Source of the DNA: Orychophragmus violaceus
Taxonomy: Eukaryota > Streptophyta > Magnoliopsida > Brassicales > Brassicaceae
NCBI GenBank assembly: GCA_030180135.1
Contig: CM058230.1
Coordinates: 10,479,082-10,543,081 of the forward strand
Reading direction: 5' to 3'
DNA: 64,000 nt
Shown here: positions 24,818 through 37,180 of the stretch, piece by piece
Layout: each line of letters opens with the position of its first letter
Position numbering within the stretch: the stretch's first letter is position 1
Program-made: the position numbers and the translations under genes
The notes under the pieces: generated by a model
Seen by the model: only the letters and a program-made list of their open reading frames with translations
What the model was told of the DNA's origin: nothing
Database searches by the model: none

Positions 24818-24941
24818 GATGTGCCACTTTATGTCATAATCGAAACCAATTTATTACCTCCCTCTTGGGAAGAAAAAAAGGAAACAATCAGTTATGGCAA
24901 TTCAGAAACTCTATCGCTCTCATCTCAGTCTCTAAAGCAAC

Positions 24942-27914
24942 TCAAAGCTGTGTTTTCTGACGTCCACCAGCCCTACCACAAAGAAGAGCGTTCGTCGGAA
25001 TTTTGTATTCATCTCTGAGAGAAGTCGAGTTTGTGTAGACACGCACATAAAACTGGTGTCCCAAGTATTGTCTTTCCCACAACTCTGATCTCAAGTTCCA
25101 CATTCCTACGTTGTCTAGTGCTACGTATATTGCAGTCCATGATCTTGGATACACCTATACATATTCATCCAATAGAATTAACATGTGACAAAAACCCATC
25201 TCTGCTTGAGATCAAAATCTAAAAGCTTTCAAGTGTTTCACCTGAACAGTGCAACGTGAGACTGCATCGTTTAGATTATAGACTTTCCTACTGGCAGGAC
25301 TCCATTTTCCAAGCTCCATTCTAATAGTTAAACCAAGTCCACAACAATTGGTTAAAACAATCAAAATTCTCTGACTAAGCTTACCGTGTGGTATTGTGGA
25401 TGTAAATACGAAAACAATGTGGAAATACGTACCCAACAACAAAGAAAGAGTGACCATTAAAGTGCCAGCTCTGGACAATATGTTCCCAGTTCTCAAAAAC
25501 AATTTCCACAAAGGCTCTGTAATCAGCTTGCAAGACAGATGTGCTAGGGAATATTGGTTTACTTGCGGGCTGGTCAGATATGCTTCCAGGCACATACACA
25601 CCATTGATCTTGAAGTAGTCCGCAAGTTTCAAAGGTGTGTCTGTTGGGTAAAATGATGCACTGTTCACGGCATATCGTTGCTTGCCATTGATCTGTCCGG
25701 CAGAGTTGACAAGTTTAATGGTTCTGGCGACCTTTACCGTACCATAATGGTATGTACCTTGTGGGTTTGGTCTTGGTCCGCTTGCTGTAAGGTTGGTCCT
25801 ACAACACACGAACGAAAAAACGCTAAGAAAGTAGCCAAGAATCAGACTTCTTCCACTATGAAGTGAGAAAAACCAACACAATCCATAAGTTTTAGCTGTC
25901 TTAGAGCATCTACATTGGCTTAGAGGTTCTAAACCAATAAAATACTACTCCCTCCGTTCCTTTATGATTGATGTTTTAGAAAAAAAATGTTTCAAAAAGA
26001 TTGATGTTGTAGGTTTTCTATGCAACTTTTACTAATTAATGTTTACAAATTATGAATTCTAAAAATTATATTAAATTGCTATTGGTTAATAGTTATTGGA
26101 AAATATTTTAATAAATGAAAAATGCATTTATAACTAAATATTAAATATTTCTTAATATGTGTGAAAATTTTAAAACATCAATCATTAAAGAACCGATTGA
26201 ATAATATATATAATATATTTTTGTAATTTAGTTTTTTAAAAAATTAAAAAATGAATTGAACAAGTAAATTGATGTCTAGTGAGAGTTGGAGATGTTCTTA
26301 GAACCCATGGGTTCTCATTTGAGAATCTCTCTTCCTTTTCTCTTTTCCTTTTGTAATTTTTTATTATTATTTTAATGTGAGTTTTATTGAATTTGGAGAC
26401 ATGAAGAGAATAAAAATGTACCTGATAGCTCGAGCTTGGCTAAAAGACCAGCTCATCCAAGCTGGTGCATGGGGGAGAGGTCCAGAAATAGCTCCAGCAG
26501 AGTTACTATAATGGAGAACGCCAGTGGTTATGAGGACTTGTGGGGTAAACTTAGTAGAGGCCACAATGTAATAATCTTTTGGAGGTTGGTTAGCCGTTAT
26601 GAGGACAGAGTAAGATTGACCAACGTGAACATCAAGGGAAGAGAACACGTTCTGAATAGTGTGTGTCCCTTCGACTTCAACCAACTTCATCACATGGTTC
26701 TGGATGCGGAAATTGAGAGTGTTTTGTAATCCTACATTTGATATTCTCAGCCTATATGTCTTACCTGAGGACAAAATTCACACTAATCAGTAATTAACGC
26801 CTAGCAAACGTGGGAGACAAGATAAGAGACAGAAGAAGAAGAAGAAGAAAAACACCTGGTTCAATATTGAGTGTAGCACCACTACCGCGACCATTGATGA
26901 GAATACCATCTGGTAGAGGTAGCTTTCCACCATTATCGAGCTCCGCTCTCAAGGCCTACACAAAGAAACATCATTAAAAAGGTCAAGCAAGTAACAATAT
27001 ATTCCAATCTAAATACATGTGCATTTATGAAAACAAGATTACCTTGTGATTGGTTTTGTACCAGTCGCCAATGAGAAGAGTGTAGTCATCAGCGGGAGGA
27101 GGGAAAGGAACGGGGATCAATGGACGGTTGGAGATACGGATACCTCCGAACCCACCGGCGGCTTTGTGAAATCCAAGCGACGGGAAGTAATAGAAACTCC
27201 CAATCTGATCCTTAACCTGAAGAGCGTAGGTGTAGTTTTTTCCCGGCGGGATTGGGCACGTCGTTCCGTACACTCCGTCCTGAAACGAATTCTTTCTGTT
27301 TTGAATACCAGCCCTTGTGTCGGAAAAAAAAAAAAACAATAATCAATAGTCAAATCACCATGCAGACGCGGCAGTTAATTTACAAATGCATGCAAAATTA
27401 ACCGGTTCATTTATAATTACAACTTTATCAGAAAACTTTGATATAGAAAAATTATGACCGGCCGTTCCACTTCTATCTATTCTATTCGTAACGTGAATTA
27501 TGAAATTGTGATGTACAAAAATACTACTAACTTACAATGAAAAACAAATGTTTTTAGAAGAAAAAAGAAGACGTACCATGAAATGAGAAAAGGTTCATCG
27601 AGTCTGTTGAATACGTTAATGATGAGATTATCATTGGTATTAGAGCGAATCTCTGGTCCCGGAAACATATTGTTAATCAATATACCCTAAACGCAATTGG
27701 AGAAGAAATCAATCACATATATTATAAGTACCGGCTAACAAAACCATGTATGTATAATCGATTAGGCAAGCACCTGTTGTTCAACGCCCAGAGGAGAGAT
27801 AGTACCATAGGTTACGTGCCATTCATAGAACTTGTACGGATCTTCCGCCCCGATGGCAATTAGAAGCCATAAAACTATAACCAAACCAGCTGCGCATTTG
27901 CCTTTGGCCGCCAT
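24942..27914 (-). CDS. SKU5-similar (SKS) multicopper-oxidase-like protein
   Basis: Eight exons: complement(join(24942..25154,25242..25320,25433..25798,26422..26764,26856..26955,27043..27313,27577..27686,27774..27914)), 540 residues, every junction in frame. The first ~23 residues are a signal peptide (hydrophobic core LVIVLWLLIAIGA), followed by DPYKFYEWHVTYG, the family's mature start. Further SKS blocks are DGVYGTTCPIPPGKNYTY, FYYFPSLGFHKAAGGFGGI, TNLTASGPRPNPQG, GMELGKWSPASRKVYNLN and SLRDEYKIPTNALLCGR near the C-terminus. SKS proteins resemble laccases and ascorbate oxidases but have lost most copper ligands; SKU5 itself acts at the plasma membrane/cell wall in directional growth. There is no hydrophobic C-terminal tail, so secretion without a GPI anchor is likely. 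The fifth intron houses a MITE. Which SKS member it is cannot be settled here. Confidence 0.95.
25904..26297. mobile_element. MITE in an SKS intron, TTA duplication
   Basis: Ends GAGCATCTACATTGG and (reverse complement) GAACATCTCCAACTC are flanked by TTA at 25901-25903 and 26298-26300. It lies wholly in the intron between 25798 and 26422 and contains a second MITE. Confidence 0.7.
25948..26200. mobile_element. Stowaway-type MITE nested in the MITE above
   Basis: The left end CTCCCTCCGTTCC is the common plant Stowaway terminus. ATGATTGATGTTTTA follows it and recurs in reverse complement at about 26170-26188. The right end is degenerate, so the border is approximate. Confidence 0.6.
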
Positions 27915-27996
27915 TTTAATGTTCGAGGAACAAAATAATTAGACTCTATCTTATCAATTTGAACCTTGAGATGAAGAGAGGATAGAACTTGAGACG

Positions 27997-28019
27997 TATA
28001 TATATATATAAAATATATA
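27997..28019 (-). promoter_or_regulatory. TATA region of the SKS gene
   Basis: An alternating TATATA tract lies about 85-105 bp upstream of the start codon on the coding strand, at the position expected for a plant TATA box with a short leader. Confidence 0.45.
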
Positions 28020-29152
28020 CAGGGGTGGAGGTACTTTGACTCTTATGGCGCCAGCTACCCCCAGTTACATATACAAATTTTATTTTTTTACATTGTAACT
28101 TCGAACTAAATTGGTTCGATTGCTATCAAATGCCCTCATAATTTTTCTGGGATAATACACAATGACGCCACTAGTACCCTTTTTTGGCAACACGTATTTA
28201 TCCTTTTCACTTTTTTTTTTCTTTCTTTCTTTTGTCTTGTGTGGATCCAATCCATTATTTTCATTTATGAAGAGAGTAACACTAGATACAGTAACATATC
28301 TTTTCTGTATATAAATGACTTTGTTTAGATTTTTCTTTCCAACTATTTTATCACATCAGCAACTTTATATAAAATAATTTTGACTTATGCCAAAATATTA
28401 ATAATTACTCTATATTTTTTATAATTAAATTACACCCATAAATATTAGATAATATCAGAAAAATGTTTTAACAAATATCTTTAGTTTTCTTACTGAATAT
28501 TTATTCAATAATTTTTATATAATTTTTTTGAAAAATATATAATATTACAATAAAATAATTTAAATATTATGACTCCGGTCAAAATCATTTCTGGATTTGC
28601 CACTGTATATAATATATATTTAATATGTATATATATGCGATATATATATATATATATGCTTTTTTAACCTTATATATATGCTTGAATAGTAAGGAAATGT
28701 ATTTGTATTTGACAAAAAAAAGGAAATGTATTTGTGGAAATGAATTTTTGTAAAATAAAGTTTGTTTGTTGGTAATACATTGAACTGTTGACTTGGGATT
28801 ATTACTTTTAATCAAAAGTTATCTCAACTCTCCTGTTTATTACCAAATTAAAATGATTTTTAGTCAAGATATAAATTATACTCTAATGGTAGGAAATATT
28901 GCATCCATTATATCTTTTTAAGTTTCTAATGGCTAGATTGTATCTTTATATGTTTACTTTTGGTTTTATATTTTTTTTTTTTTCTCCTTGTCAAAAGTCT
29001 AATTTACCCCTGCCAAACAATCATAATAACCAACTAACCCATTAGCAAATACCCCATATTGTTAGCTACTCTCGTTCAGTTTTCATATGTTAGTCACATG
29101 TGTTATGTTTTCCTTTTTAAAATTGTCTCGTTTTTTTTAGCCAAATAGTGTA
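28020..29152. other. AT-rich intergenic DNA upstream of SKS
   Basis: Simple AT tracts (for example around 28640-28660) but no gene, RNA or bounded repeat that I can support. Confidence 0.5.
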
Positions 29153-29450
29153 TGGTATATTTACACTGTCAGGCTCGCCTAGCAACCACCGCGCGTCTGT
29201 TGATGCACGTACTTGCGCCGGAATCGTCCTCCTCGATCCCCTCAATCCCATTTTTAGGTTGCTTCTTCGCAACTGTCTAGTTTGAGTTTTTTCGGTGGAG
29301 TAGTTTCTGGTATATTTACACTGCCAAGCTCGACAACCAACTAGTGCGTGTTCGTCATTGTCGGGACCTACACCAGAGTCGTCCTCCTCGATCCCCTCAA
29401 TTTATAGCTTGCTTCCTCTAGTTGTCTTCCTCGATCCCCTCAAACCCATT
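29153..29450. repeat. Imperfect tandem duplication, about 155-bp unit
   Basis: TGGTATATTTACACTG(T/C)CA(G/A)GCTCG starts at 29153 and again at 29308. Both units run on to a TCGTCCTCCTCGATCCCCTC block, of which a third partial copy follows near 29425. Confidence 0.7.
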
Positions 29451-31680
29451 TTCTTTAGAACAAAGAAATGATGCTTTCAAAAAAAGAGAACACGTCCGGC
29501 GCTGATCCCAACGTTAACTGGCGTTTGAACATTCTCCGGCTGTGTAAGGTAATTCCAGGGGCTTTTGGTTATGTTTAGCAAAGTCGGTAAATTGTCAAGC
29601 AGCGCTTACCCCAATTACACACTATCCAAAAATCTATCCACCTACTATTTCATTGACACCACACTAACTCCTATCCATCCCACATAGATTATACCGACTT
29701 TAAGACTTTATTTGTGTGGAACGTTAAAACGCCATTCCTGCAGTTGTTCAACCAAAGTCCACATTTTATTGCTTATCATCAACACCTTTTTATGGATGCT
29801 TGGACTACCGTTTTATTCCATCCATGCTATCGTAAGTTGTACCATCCATGCTCCGGACCTACACTTGCTATATTTTAACATTTCAAAATCAACCGTTTTC
29901 AATAAATTAATTGTTAAATCAACCCTTTCGCTTTATTATTTTGACTCACAATGCGTCTGCGAACCATTACACTCTAAGCCGTCAAATCACATCGGACAGG
30001 GTGCTAAACTCATTACACTTCTTTAAAAATATTAAAAACAAACTTCATAATTATCTTCAAGTGGACTGACCTTCGTGGATGACCAGAATGCTCGTCGTCG
30101 TGGGAGGTATTGATGTTCAAAATGCTGTCGGATATGGTGGTGCTAATGGGCAAAACGGTGTTTAGTTCATTATTTTATCCTTTACCTTTAATGTATGTCG
30201 GGACTCGCGCTTCATTATATCCACACCATCATTTTGTTTTTCCTTTTTACTTTAACGTATGTTTGGACGTTGCCATCCACCGTAACACATTTGCTACATT
30301 TCACATTTACAAATTCTCTGATTCAATAAATAAACCAACTAAAAAATAAAGAACCTACTTTAAGTCGCAAATCAATCAAATAAGAATATTTTAGAGTTCC
30401 AAGCCACCATTAAATTAAAATCAATATTAAAAAAAAAAACAACCTTTAGTTTTGTCAGCAAAACTGACTTGTCAATCGTCCCAAAACAGTTGTTAATAAG
30501 TACAACCTTCCAAATAGACTATCCACCAGAAATTTATTTAACATCACACATTTAACCATATCCAATCCATATAGATTATACTGACCCGAGATGAACAATC
30601 CATGCATCTACATCTAGACTGGTGAACATCTAGATTGGATCGTCCTAAACATCTTCATCGTATTGTCATTAATAATTACCCCACAAATAGGACTCCGTTT
30701 ACACATAAGCACAAAAACAATCGTTATAAAATGATTTGTGGCACACATACTCCCAAACCAAAAAACTGTCCAAGACTATCCATATGTGATTTACTTAACA
30801 TCTCGCACTTCCTTAGACAACCCACATCCTATCAATATCGTATAGACACGACTGATTTAAGAGGCCCAATCCATGCACCTACTCAACTATTATTCTAATA
30901 ACTAAGGAAACAATCCCATGATAGTTAATGATAATGAAGGAAAAAAATTAAGATCACAAATTGTCTTAATGTGCTGGATACGTGCTATTAGTATTAATAG
31001 GTGATGTTGTGTATGTTGGATAGTGTGGCAATTGACAGTTGTAATCATAAAGGTCGCTCCCCCCAGACGTAATTATGATTTAGAATAAAGTTATGGGTTC
31101 GAATGGTAACAACGGTCACTACGGACTAATTTAAATGCGGACAAAACCATTGTATTTTTTTGTGCGGACCAAGTTTATTTGTTCATAAAACTGGTCCGCA
31201 CTTGGTCCGCATCGGACTGATTTTATTTTTTTGTCCGCACTATTCTAAATTAGTTAATGCAAATGGTAAATAAAAACGGTCTTGACCGCTCCCAGACTAA
31301 TCTGCCTTGACCGATGCTGCCATTCGAACCCTAATTTTATCTGCTATGAGCATAATGATGGCACGGAAATTGTCAACTTGATTTGACGCCTAAATAGTTG
31401 AAAGTTTCGATATTTTTGATACATATTAAATAAGGTTTGAATATTAATTTTATTTGTTTAATATGGTTGGCTTTTACGGAAAAAGTTACACTAATAGATC
31501 GTGGATAGGATAAAATAGAATTTATGGATACCAAAACAAAAGTTATTGTGTAATACAAAAAAGGATCCAAAACAAACTAAAAGCAGTCTTCCTTGTGTTA
31601 TTCCTTATAGTATTTCCATAATTAAAGATATTTTTATGAAGATTTTAAACATATTTAGAGTTTAACATTAAGCGCCCCAA
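29451..31680. other. Repeat-rich non-coding block
   Basis: A loose motif (TTTAACATC..., CC-rich stretch, CATATAGATTATACTGAC) recurs near 29640-29700, 30520-30590 and 30780-30850 and again at 34950-35030. Short open frames (29712-30026, 30110-30349, 30635-30898) have no recognisable domain and I do not call them genes. Confidence 0.45.
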
Positions 31681-31689
31681 CACCACCGT

Positions 31690-32480
31690 TTTGAACTCCT
31701 CCTTCACCCCAACCGGGAGCGTTTTGCATTGCCTCTTGTGCCAACTGCCTGCGCTATCTACCGAACCGCCGGTAACTGGGGCTTCAAAGATCTCAGGCCA
31801 CTCGAGGAGTGTATGGGGAATGATTTGGAAGAAGCATAAAGTCTCAATGGTCCAAAAACATTCATTTCACATATTGTGACCTTTGACATCTTCATGCATG
31901 ATATCTAGCCAATATCTTTATTCTTCCTTCATCAACTGCATCCCTTATCACCGACAGATTGAGGGAGATGCCGCTGATAGGCCAGGAACATCGCTCAAAC
32001 TCCTTGACATGCCTCCTCAAAGAACATATAGAAGCACGAGAAAGGAAAGGAATAGTGGAACTTGAATCCAAGGAAGGATAGATGAATCGATGGATGACTT
32101 CGTAGCAATACACAACAGGTTTGCATCCAACAACTGCACAACATTTGATCTTCTGGAAGGCTTTTGGACTTCCAAACTTGTATTATGTGTACATGAAATA
32201 TGAAATCGCTTTCATAAACACATAAGTTATGTTGTTGGCGGCCAAACATGCGTTGTACAACAAGGCGACACATTCACGGTTTTCTTCTGGAGGAGCATAG
32301 ATAATATTCATCTGAGCAAGAGTATCCTCGTGATCCACGTCCTTGCGAAGTGTCATGCAGATGCCTCAAACCCTGAAATGTTCCCAAAGGTTATCTCTAG
32401 CATTCTTGGAAAGGATTGACCTCCTCGATTTAGGCGAAAGATCTAGAAGATTGAGAACCGTGTGGTTAGGGCTAGATGAT
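31690..32480 (-). pseudogene. Decayed F-box-like gene, copy A
   Basis: Reading minus from about 32480, fragments in shifting frames encode LNLLDLSPKSRRSILSKNAR (an F-box-like helix start), a CMTLRKDVDHEDTL stretch, NRECVALLYNACLAANN and a long Arg/Ser-rich tail, with several stops and frameshifts. The same order of blocks occurs in copy B (33800-34723). The layout resembles the plant F-box family typified by At1g67623 and At2g35280, an N-terminal F-box followed by Sel1-like helices; that assignment is inferred from a few motifs. A coding role is excluded by the breaks. Confidence 0.45.
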
Positions 32481-32654
32481 TCAGCAACACGGGGGGGTTA
32501 TTCTTCTCATTTTGAGGGATGTGTATTTAGTGTATGGACATGGAGTTAGGATCGACATCTACTATTTATATATGCGAAACGATGCAACGTTTCGGTTTCC
32601 TCGCACTGTTTCGGTTTTTAACAAATCGATAGGTATACGCTGACCATCGAAAGC

Positions 32655-33460
32655 CATTTTTAACTATATGGTATAGTTATTAGAAGAATGGAGATAAATA
32701 TTTCTACGATAGGTAAAACATAAATGATGGATAGTAAATCCCGTATTAGAGTAACTAATTTAGACATGGATAGTCATGATCCTGTTAGATTGGTGTCTAA
32801 CCTGGATGCTGAATACTATCATATTTATGAATACTGATAAAATCGGGGAATTAGCTTTATGTATTCTATCATATCAGTGGTCATAGATACTCCAACACAT
32901 AATCAAGATAGTAAGAGGTTGACGTCAATTTAGTAGGAAAAGGCCGATACAAATAGCAAGGATTTTATAATTAAATGATGGATAGCCATACTCCTGAGTG
33001 AACTTATAAAAGATGTGTTATTTGGATACAATATAAAAGATGAACTTATATGTACAAATCTTATGGATAGGTTATATTAGCTAAATTGCATCTTTTGTAT
33101 CTTTTTATGTTTACCTATATGGTATAGCTGTAAGGGAGGGTATCCATAGTTGTAGACGGAGAGAATTTTTTGTAAAAATAAGTGAATCGTTTCAATGAGC
33201 TAGTAATGCATGTATTAAAGCAACAAATTTAAACATGGAGAGTCATGCTCTCGGTGAATTTGTTTCTAAGCTGGAAGCTAAAGACTGTTATATTTTTATG
33301 GCATTTGTTTAAAAGCGGGGAATTAGTATACTATATTCTATACATATCAGGGATCATGGATACCCCAACACGTGATCAAGATAGTAAGAGGTTGACGCCA
33401 ATCGAAAGGATTTTCGTAATTAAATGATGGATACTCATACTCCTGAATGAATCGACCGTA
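32655..33460. repeat. Direct duplication, about 350-bp unit
   Basis: A block containing AATCAAGATAGTAAGAGGTT (or its GATCAAG variant) and ATTAAATGATGGATA occurs at about 32660-33010 and 33115-33450, around 465 bp apart. It lies between the two F-box-like pseudogenes and looks like part of a local segmental duplication. Confidence 0.7.
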
Positions 33461-33799
33461 ATAGTGTAAGTTATTAAATATAATTTGACAGTAATATAGA
33501 TATTTAATAAATCCTTTTCACGTAATATCCAAAAAGGTTTAAATTTACCGCATTGGAACTAGAAAAAAATGATTTGACAATTAAGAGTATTTCATTTAGT
33601 TTACATATTTTAATGGCACATTTTTCAAAAATGGTTGGGAGTTATTGTATTAAATTGATTACATGAAAATGGAGAATGAAAGACAGTAAATAAATAAAAT
33701 GTATCCCAAATTGTGGATAGAATGAATACAATATTAATAGTTTTTGATCAATCCAACTTAATCGGTGGATAGAATGAAAATAATAAGTATATTGAAAAA

Positions 33800-34723
33800 A
33801 ATTCCAGTGCCCTAACCCTGCATGTATGTCGTTTGGGTTATGACCACCGTCCAACGCACCGACTACTTGCCCATTATCACCGCCGACGTGGCCGTCAGCG
33901 TCATGAACATTAGCTTCTACTAAACTGTCGCCTGCGTTTTCCGTCCGATATTCCCATTCAGATAGTTCAACCCATCTGGAGAAAGTCCTTAAGATTATAT
34001 GGAAGACCGCAGCAGTCTCAATAGCCCAGAAACAAAGATGGCACATACTGTGACCTTTTACATTTTCGTTTATCAAGCCAAGCCAGTAGCGATGAATGGC
34101 ACATGTGCATGTTGCGATTATTCCGGCGTCGACAGAGTCACATATGGTTCTGAGATGAGGTGAGAGATAGCAAATCCAAGTTGTTCGCTGAAACTGTCTG
34201 ACATGCCTCCTAAGCGCCCGGATAGCACTGCGAGAGAGAAGAGGGCTCGTTGAATCATAATCCAGGTTAGGGGAGATGAAACGACGTATGACTTCATAGA
34301 AATAAAAAGCAGGTTAGATCCCAACGACGACGCGGTGTTTGATGCGGAAAAAGGCGTCAGCTCGTTCGTCGGTGTACATGAAATCCGAGATTGCTTTTAA
34401 AACACTGTTGTAGGATTGTTGGCAACTATACATGCATGTTTCAAACGGTGTATCCCTAGAAATTTGTGGTTAGTTTTTATAAGGTCAATCTGCGATAGGG
34501 TATCCACGTGCTCAATGACATCTCGAAGGGTTTTACAGACGACTCTAATGTGGTAGTGCTCACGAACGACTTTGCTAGCGTTTTTGACCAAAATCAATCT
34601 TCTTATTTCAGCCCGCAGATCAAGAAAAATTGGAGAGGAAGGGATGGCGGGATGGTTATCTGATATATTCATCTTTGAAGTTCGTTTGGTATCAGTGGAC
34701 AAAGAAATGGTGTCGACTTTCAT
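33800..34723 (-). pseudogene. Decayed F-box-like gene, copy B
   Basis: The best preserved stretch begins at 34723 and includes IFLDLRAEIRRLILVKNAS, then a VVCKTLRDVIEHVDTL segment and HACIVANNPTT. A frameshift near 34400 follows; in the next frame come FKAISDFMYTDERADAFF, YFYEVIRRFI and a Ser/Arg-rich region parallel to copy A. The frame is then broken again before a Gly/Asp/His-rich tail at 33900-33800. It is clearly homologous to copy A at 31690-32480 and less decayed. An F-box-like function of the ancestor is inferred, as for copy A. Confidence 0.45.
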
Positions 34724-34899
34724 TATATATAGATGACTTTAGGTCGCAAACGAATGAGAAAATATGTTCGAACCCCCAGTCGTACTCCATCCATTTTGAA
34801 AATTTTTGTTGGATAGATAGAAATATAATCAAAAATTAAGTAGTAATGGATGGCCTAATCGTACTCTAGATACATTCTATACATATTCTTCGTTGTAAA

Positions 34900-35075
34900 T
34901 TATAAGCAAATAACGCCCAAGACATCAAAAAGACTATTCATCTGCGATTTATTTAACAGCTCGTCTTTCCTTAGACAACCCTCATCCTACCCATTCCATA
35001 TAGTCACGGCCGATTACGAGGCCCAATTCATGTACCTGCTCAACCATTATTTTAATAACTAAGGGAACAATCCCG
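34900..35075. repeat. Dispersed copy of the 30740-30910 segment
   Basis: Shared order of motifs: a GACTATCCAT/GACTATTCAT start, CCTTAGACAACCC, GAGGCCCAAT(C/T)CATG, and ATAACTAAGG(G/A)AACAATCCC. It is in the same orientation as the earlier copy and adjoins F-box-like copy B. Confidence 0.7.
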
Positions 35076-36199
35076 TTTCTGCTCCATTTGTCTTTGTTGG
35101 CTTCATACAATCAGTTTCATGGTTTTCAAAATATGGCACATTACTCACATGTGTACATAGAAATTATAGAGATTAGTTAATATGCATCCAGTAAACATAG
35201 ATAGTTCGACTATTCACTAACCTCAGGTCCGAGCTCGGCTTCATTCTCTCCACCAGCATAGGAATTCAACGGAACCATCCAAATTTTTATACCGATCATC
35301 TTAAGTACGTCTCCTATTATCATCCTCGTCTCCACCTTTTCTCACCCAGACCAACGTTTGTCATTCTTCTAACAACTATGCAAAACCATTGACCCAAAAT
35401 CACCCCGAACGACCATTAAAATTGCATATCCATAAAATCATCGTAATAAATAGACTACGTTTAGTACCTAGGTATAGCTCGAGTATCCACTAACCTGAGG
35501 CCCAAACTCAGTGTCAATGAATTGTAACATATGGACTGGATCATCTCAAACATCTAGCGTAAATCTCCATCAACTGTTCCCAGTAAGCCTAAATAACCGC
35601 CGTCATTTGGTTTATCAATTGTTCTCCCACTCTAGTGTAGAACTAAACTCCATCCAAAATTTGAACAGAGATTAATCGGTCTTGTCAGCAAATGTCTTGT
35701 ACAATCGAGAAGATTATTTTCGATACAGTAGATCTCACCTGATATGGTTTGCGATACAATCGATCTTGTAAGAATAGATTTGCTATAGCTTATGATTCAA
35801 ATCGTTTACAGTCCCTAAAGACCGTCGTTGAATCGCGGCGAGACTAATAGCACCGGCCAATAAAATCAAATCGGACATGTTCCGGCAATGAAGTCTGCGT
35901 TGACGAAATACTACTGTAAGAGTCTGGCAAAATTTTAATTGCTCATATGCAAGAAAGAAAATTTTATTTTACTTTCAATTTAAGATTTTATTATAAAAAA
36001 AACTATAAACCACAACCCAACTAAAAACCTATCTAATTATAAAATCTTGGTTACAAAAGACAAGGACATTTTAGTCAAAAATTCATACAATATGTTGCCA
36101 GAATATACAGAAATAATGGTAAATATAAAAAATACTCAATTACACTTAAAACAAAAAAAAACACAATCAGTGCAATTCACCCGTAATGGTGTGGTATGA
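35076..36199. other. Repeat-derived intergenic DNA
   Basis: CACTAACCTCAGG/CACTAACCTGAGG motifs near 35216 and 35488 suggest another internal duplication. No gene is supported. Confidence 0.45.
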
Positions 36200-37180
36200 T
36201 AATTACTTGTGAAATTTACTCAGAATGACTCTTATTTGTTGAATAATTACTAGATTAACTCCAATCAAAATTCATTTAAGCAAAAAGGTATAAATGGACA
36301 GAAAAACTTGATAACATCTAAGTAATTACGTCTATGCCATTTTTACTAAAAACCACAATTTTATTTTTTTGTTAATCTTATTAAAAAATAATCAATTGCT
36401 CAGAAAAAGAAAACAGAACACATAAAAAACCCTATTCCCTGCGAGAAAAATCATCCGTCGTAGATTCTCCGTTGTTTGAGCTCCGCCGTAGAAGTCTCGC
36501 TGTAGAGATCCCCGACGTAGAGGACTCCGCCGTAGAGGTCTCCGCCCTTGAAGACTGTGTGTAAACGTCTATGCCGATAACCGTCGAGGTTGTGAGCTTT
36601 TGCGGCTTCTTCTCTTGCTTCGATTGGAATCCTTAATCATAAATTTTCGTTTAGTTTCTCCCAATTTCGATTGCCAATTTCGAAATTGAAGCCTAATTTG
36701 AATGTATTTCTACGAAAATTGTTTATTTACAAATTGGGTTTTGGTTTGAATTGGAGAAACCACCGCCAAGTCGGTTGAAGAGCTTCTGGTCTTTAGCTTC
36801 TAGTCTTTATCTTATTTACTTGTCATTTTTTGTTTCTTAATACTCTTGATATGTAACAATAGTCTCATAGTCTTCTTTTTCCAATCTATAGCTTCTACGG
36901 GATGGTTACCAGGGTCATAAGACAGATGAGTTTAAGCATTGACTGGTCTTTAAACCACACCTCGTGTAAGTCGCATGAAACTATTACCAATGTATTTCCA
37001 TGTAATCTCATGAGATGAGGATATGATGTATAACTGATTTTTTTGTTTGTTATCTTCTTAAGCTTCTTTGCCTATGGAGTGCTTTTTTTTTCTTTTATAC
37101 ATTCCCTCTTCATTCAGGCTCATTTTAATTTGAAAGCTGTGGAAGTTAGCTGATGGTTCTAATGTTGCAACTAAATCCAG

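Noticed and set aside
28585..28815. Open frames in AT-rich runs such as this one
   Set aside because: Low-complexity Ile/Tyr/Lys translations from AT microsatellites.
30110..30349. Plus-strand 79-codon frame in the repeat-rich block
   Set aside because: Composition and surroundings are those of repeated non-coding DNA, and no homologous motif was recognised.
36430..36570. Short CCGTAGAGGTCTCC-like repeats as a regulatory array
   Set aside because: Only a few imperfect copies; probably part of the captured 5' region in the Pack-MULE, with no evidence for binding sites.
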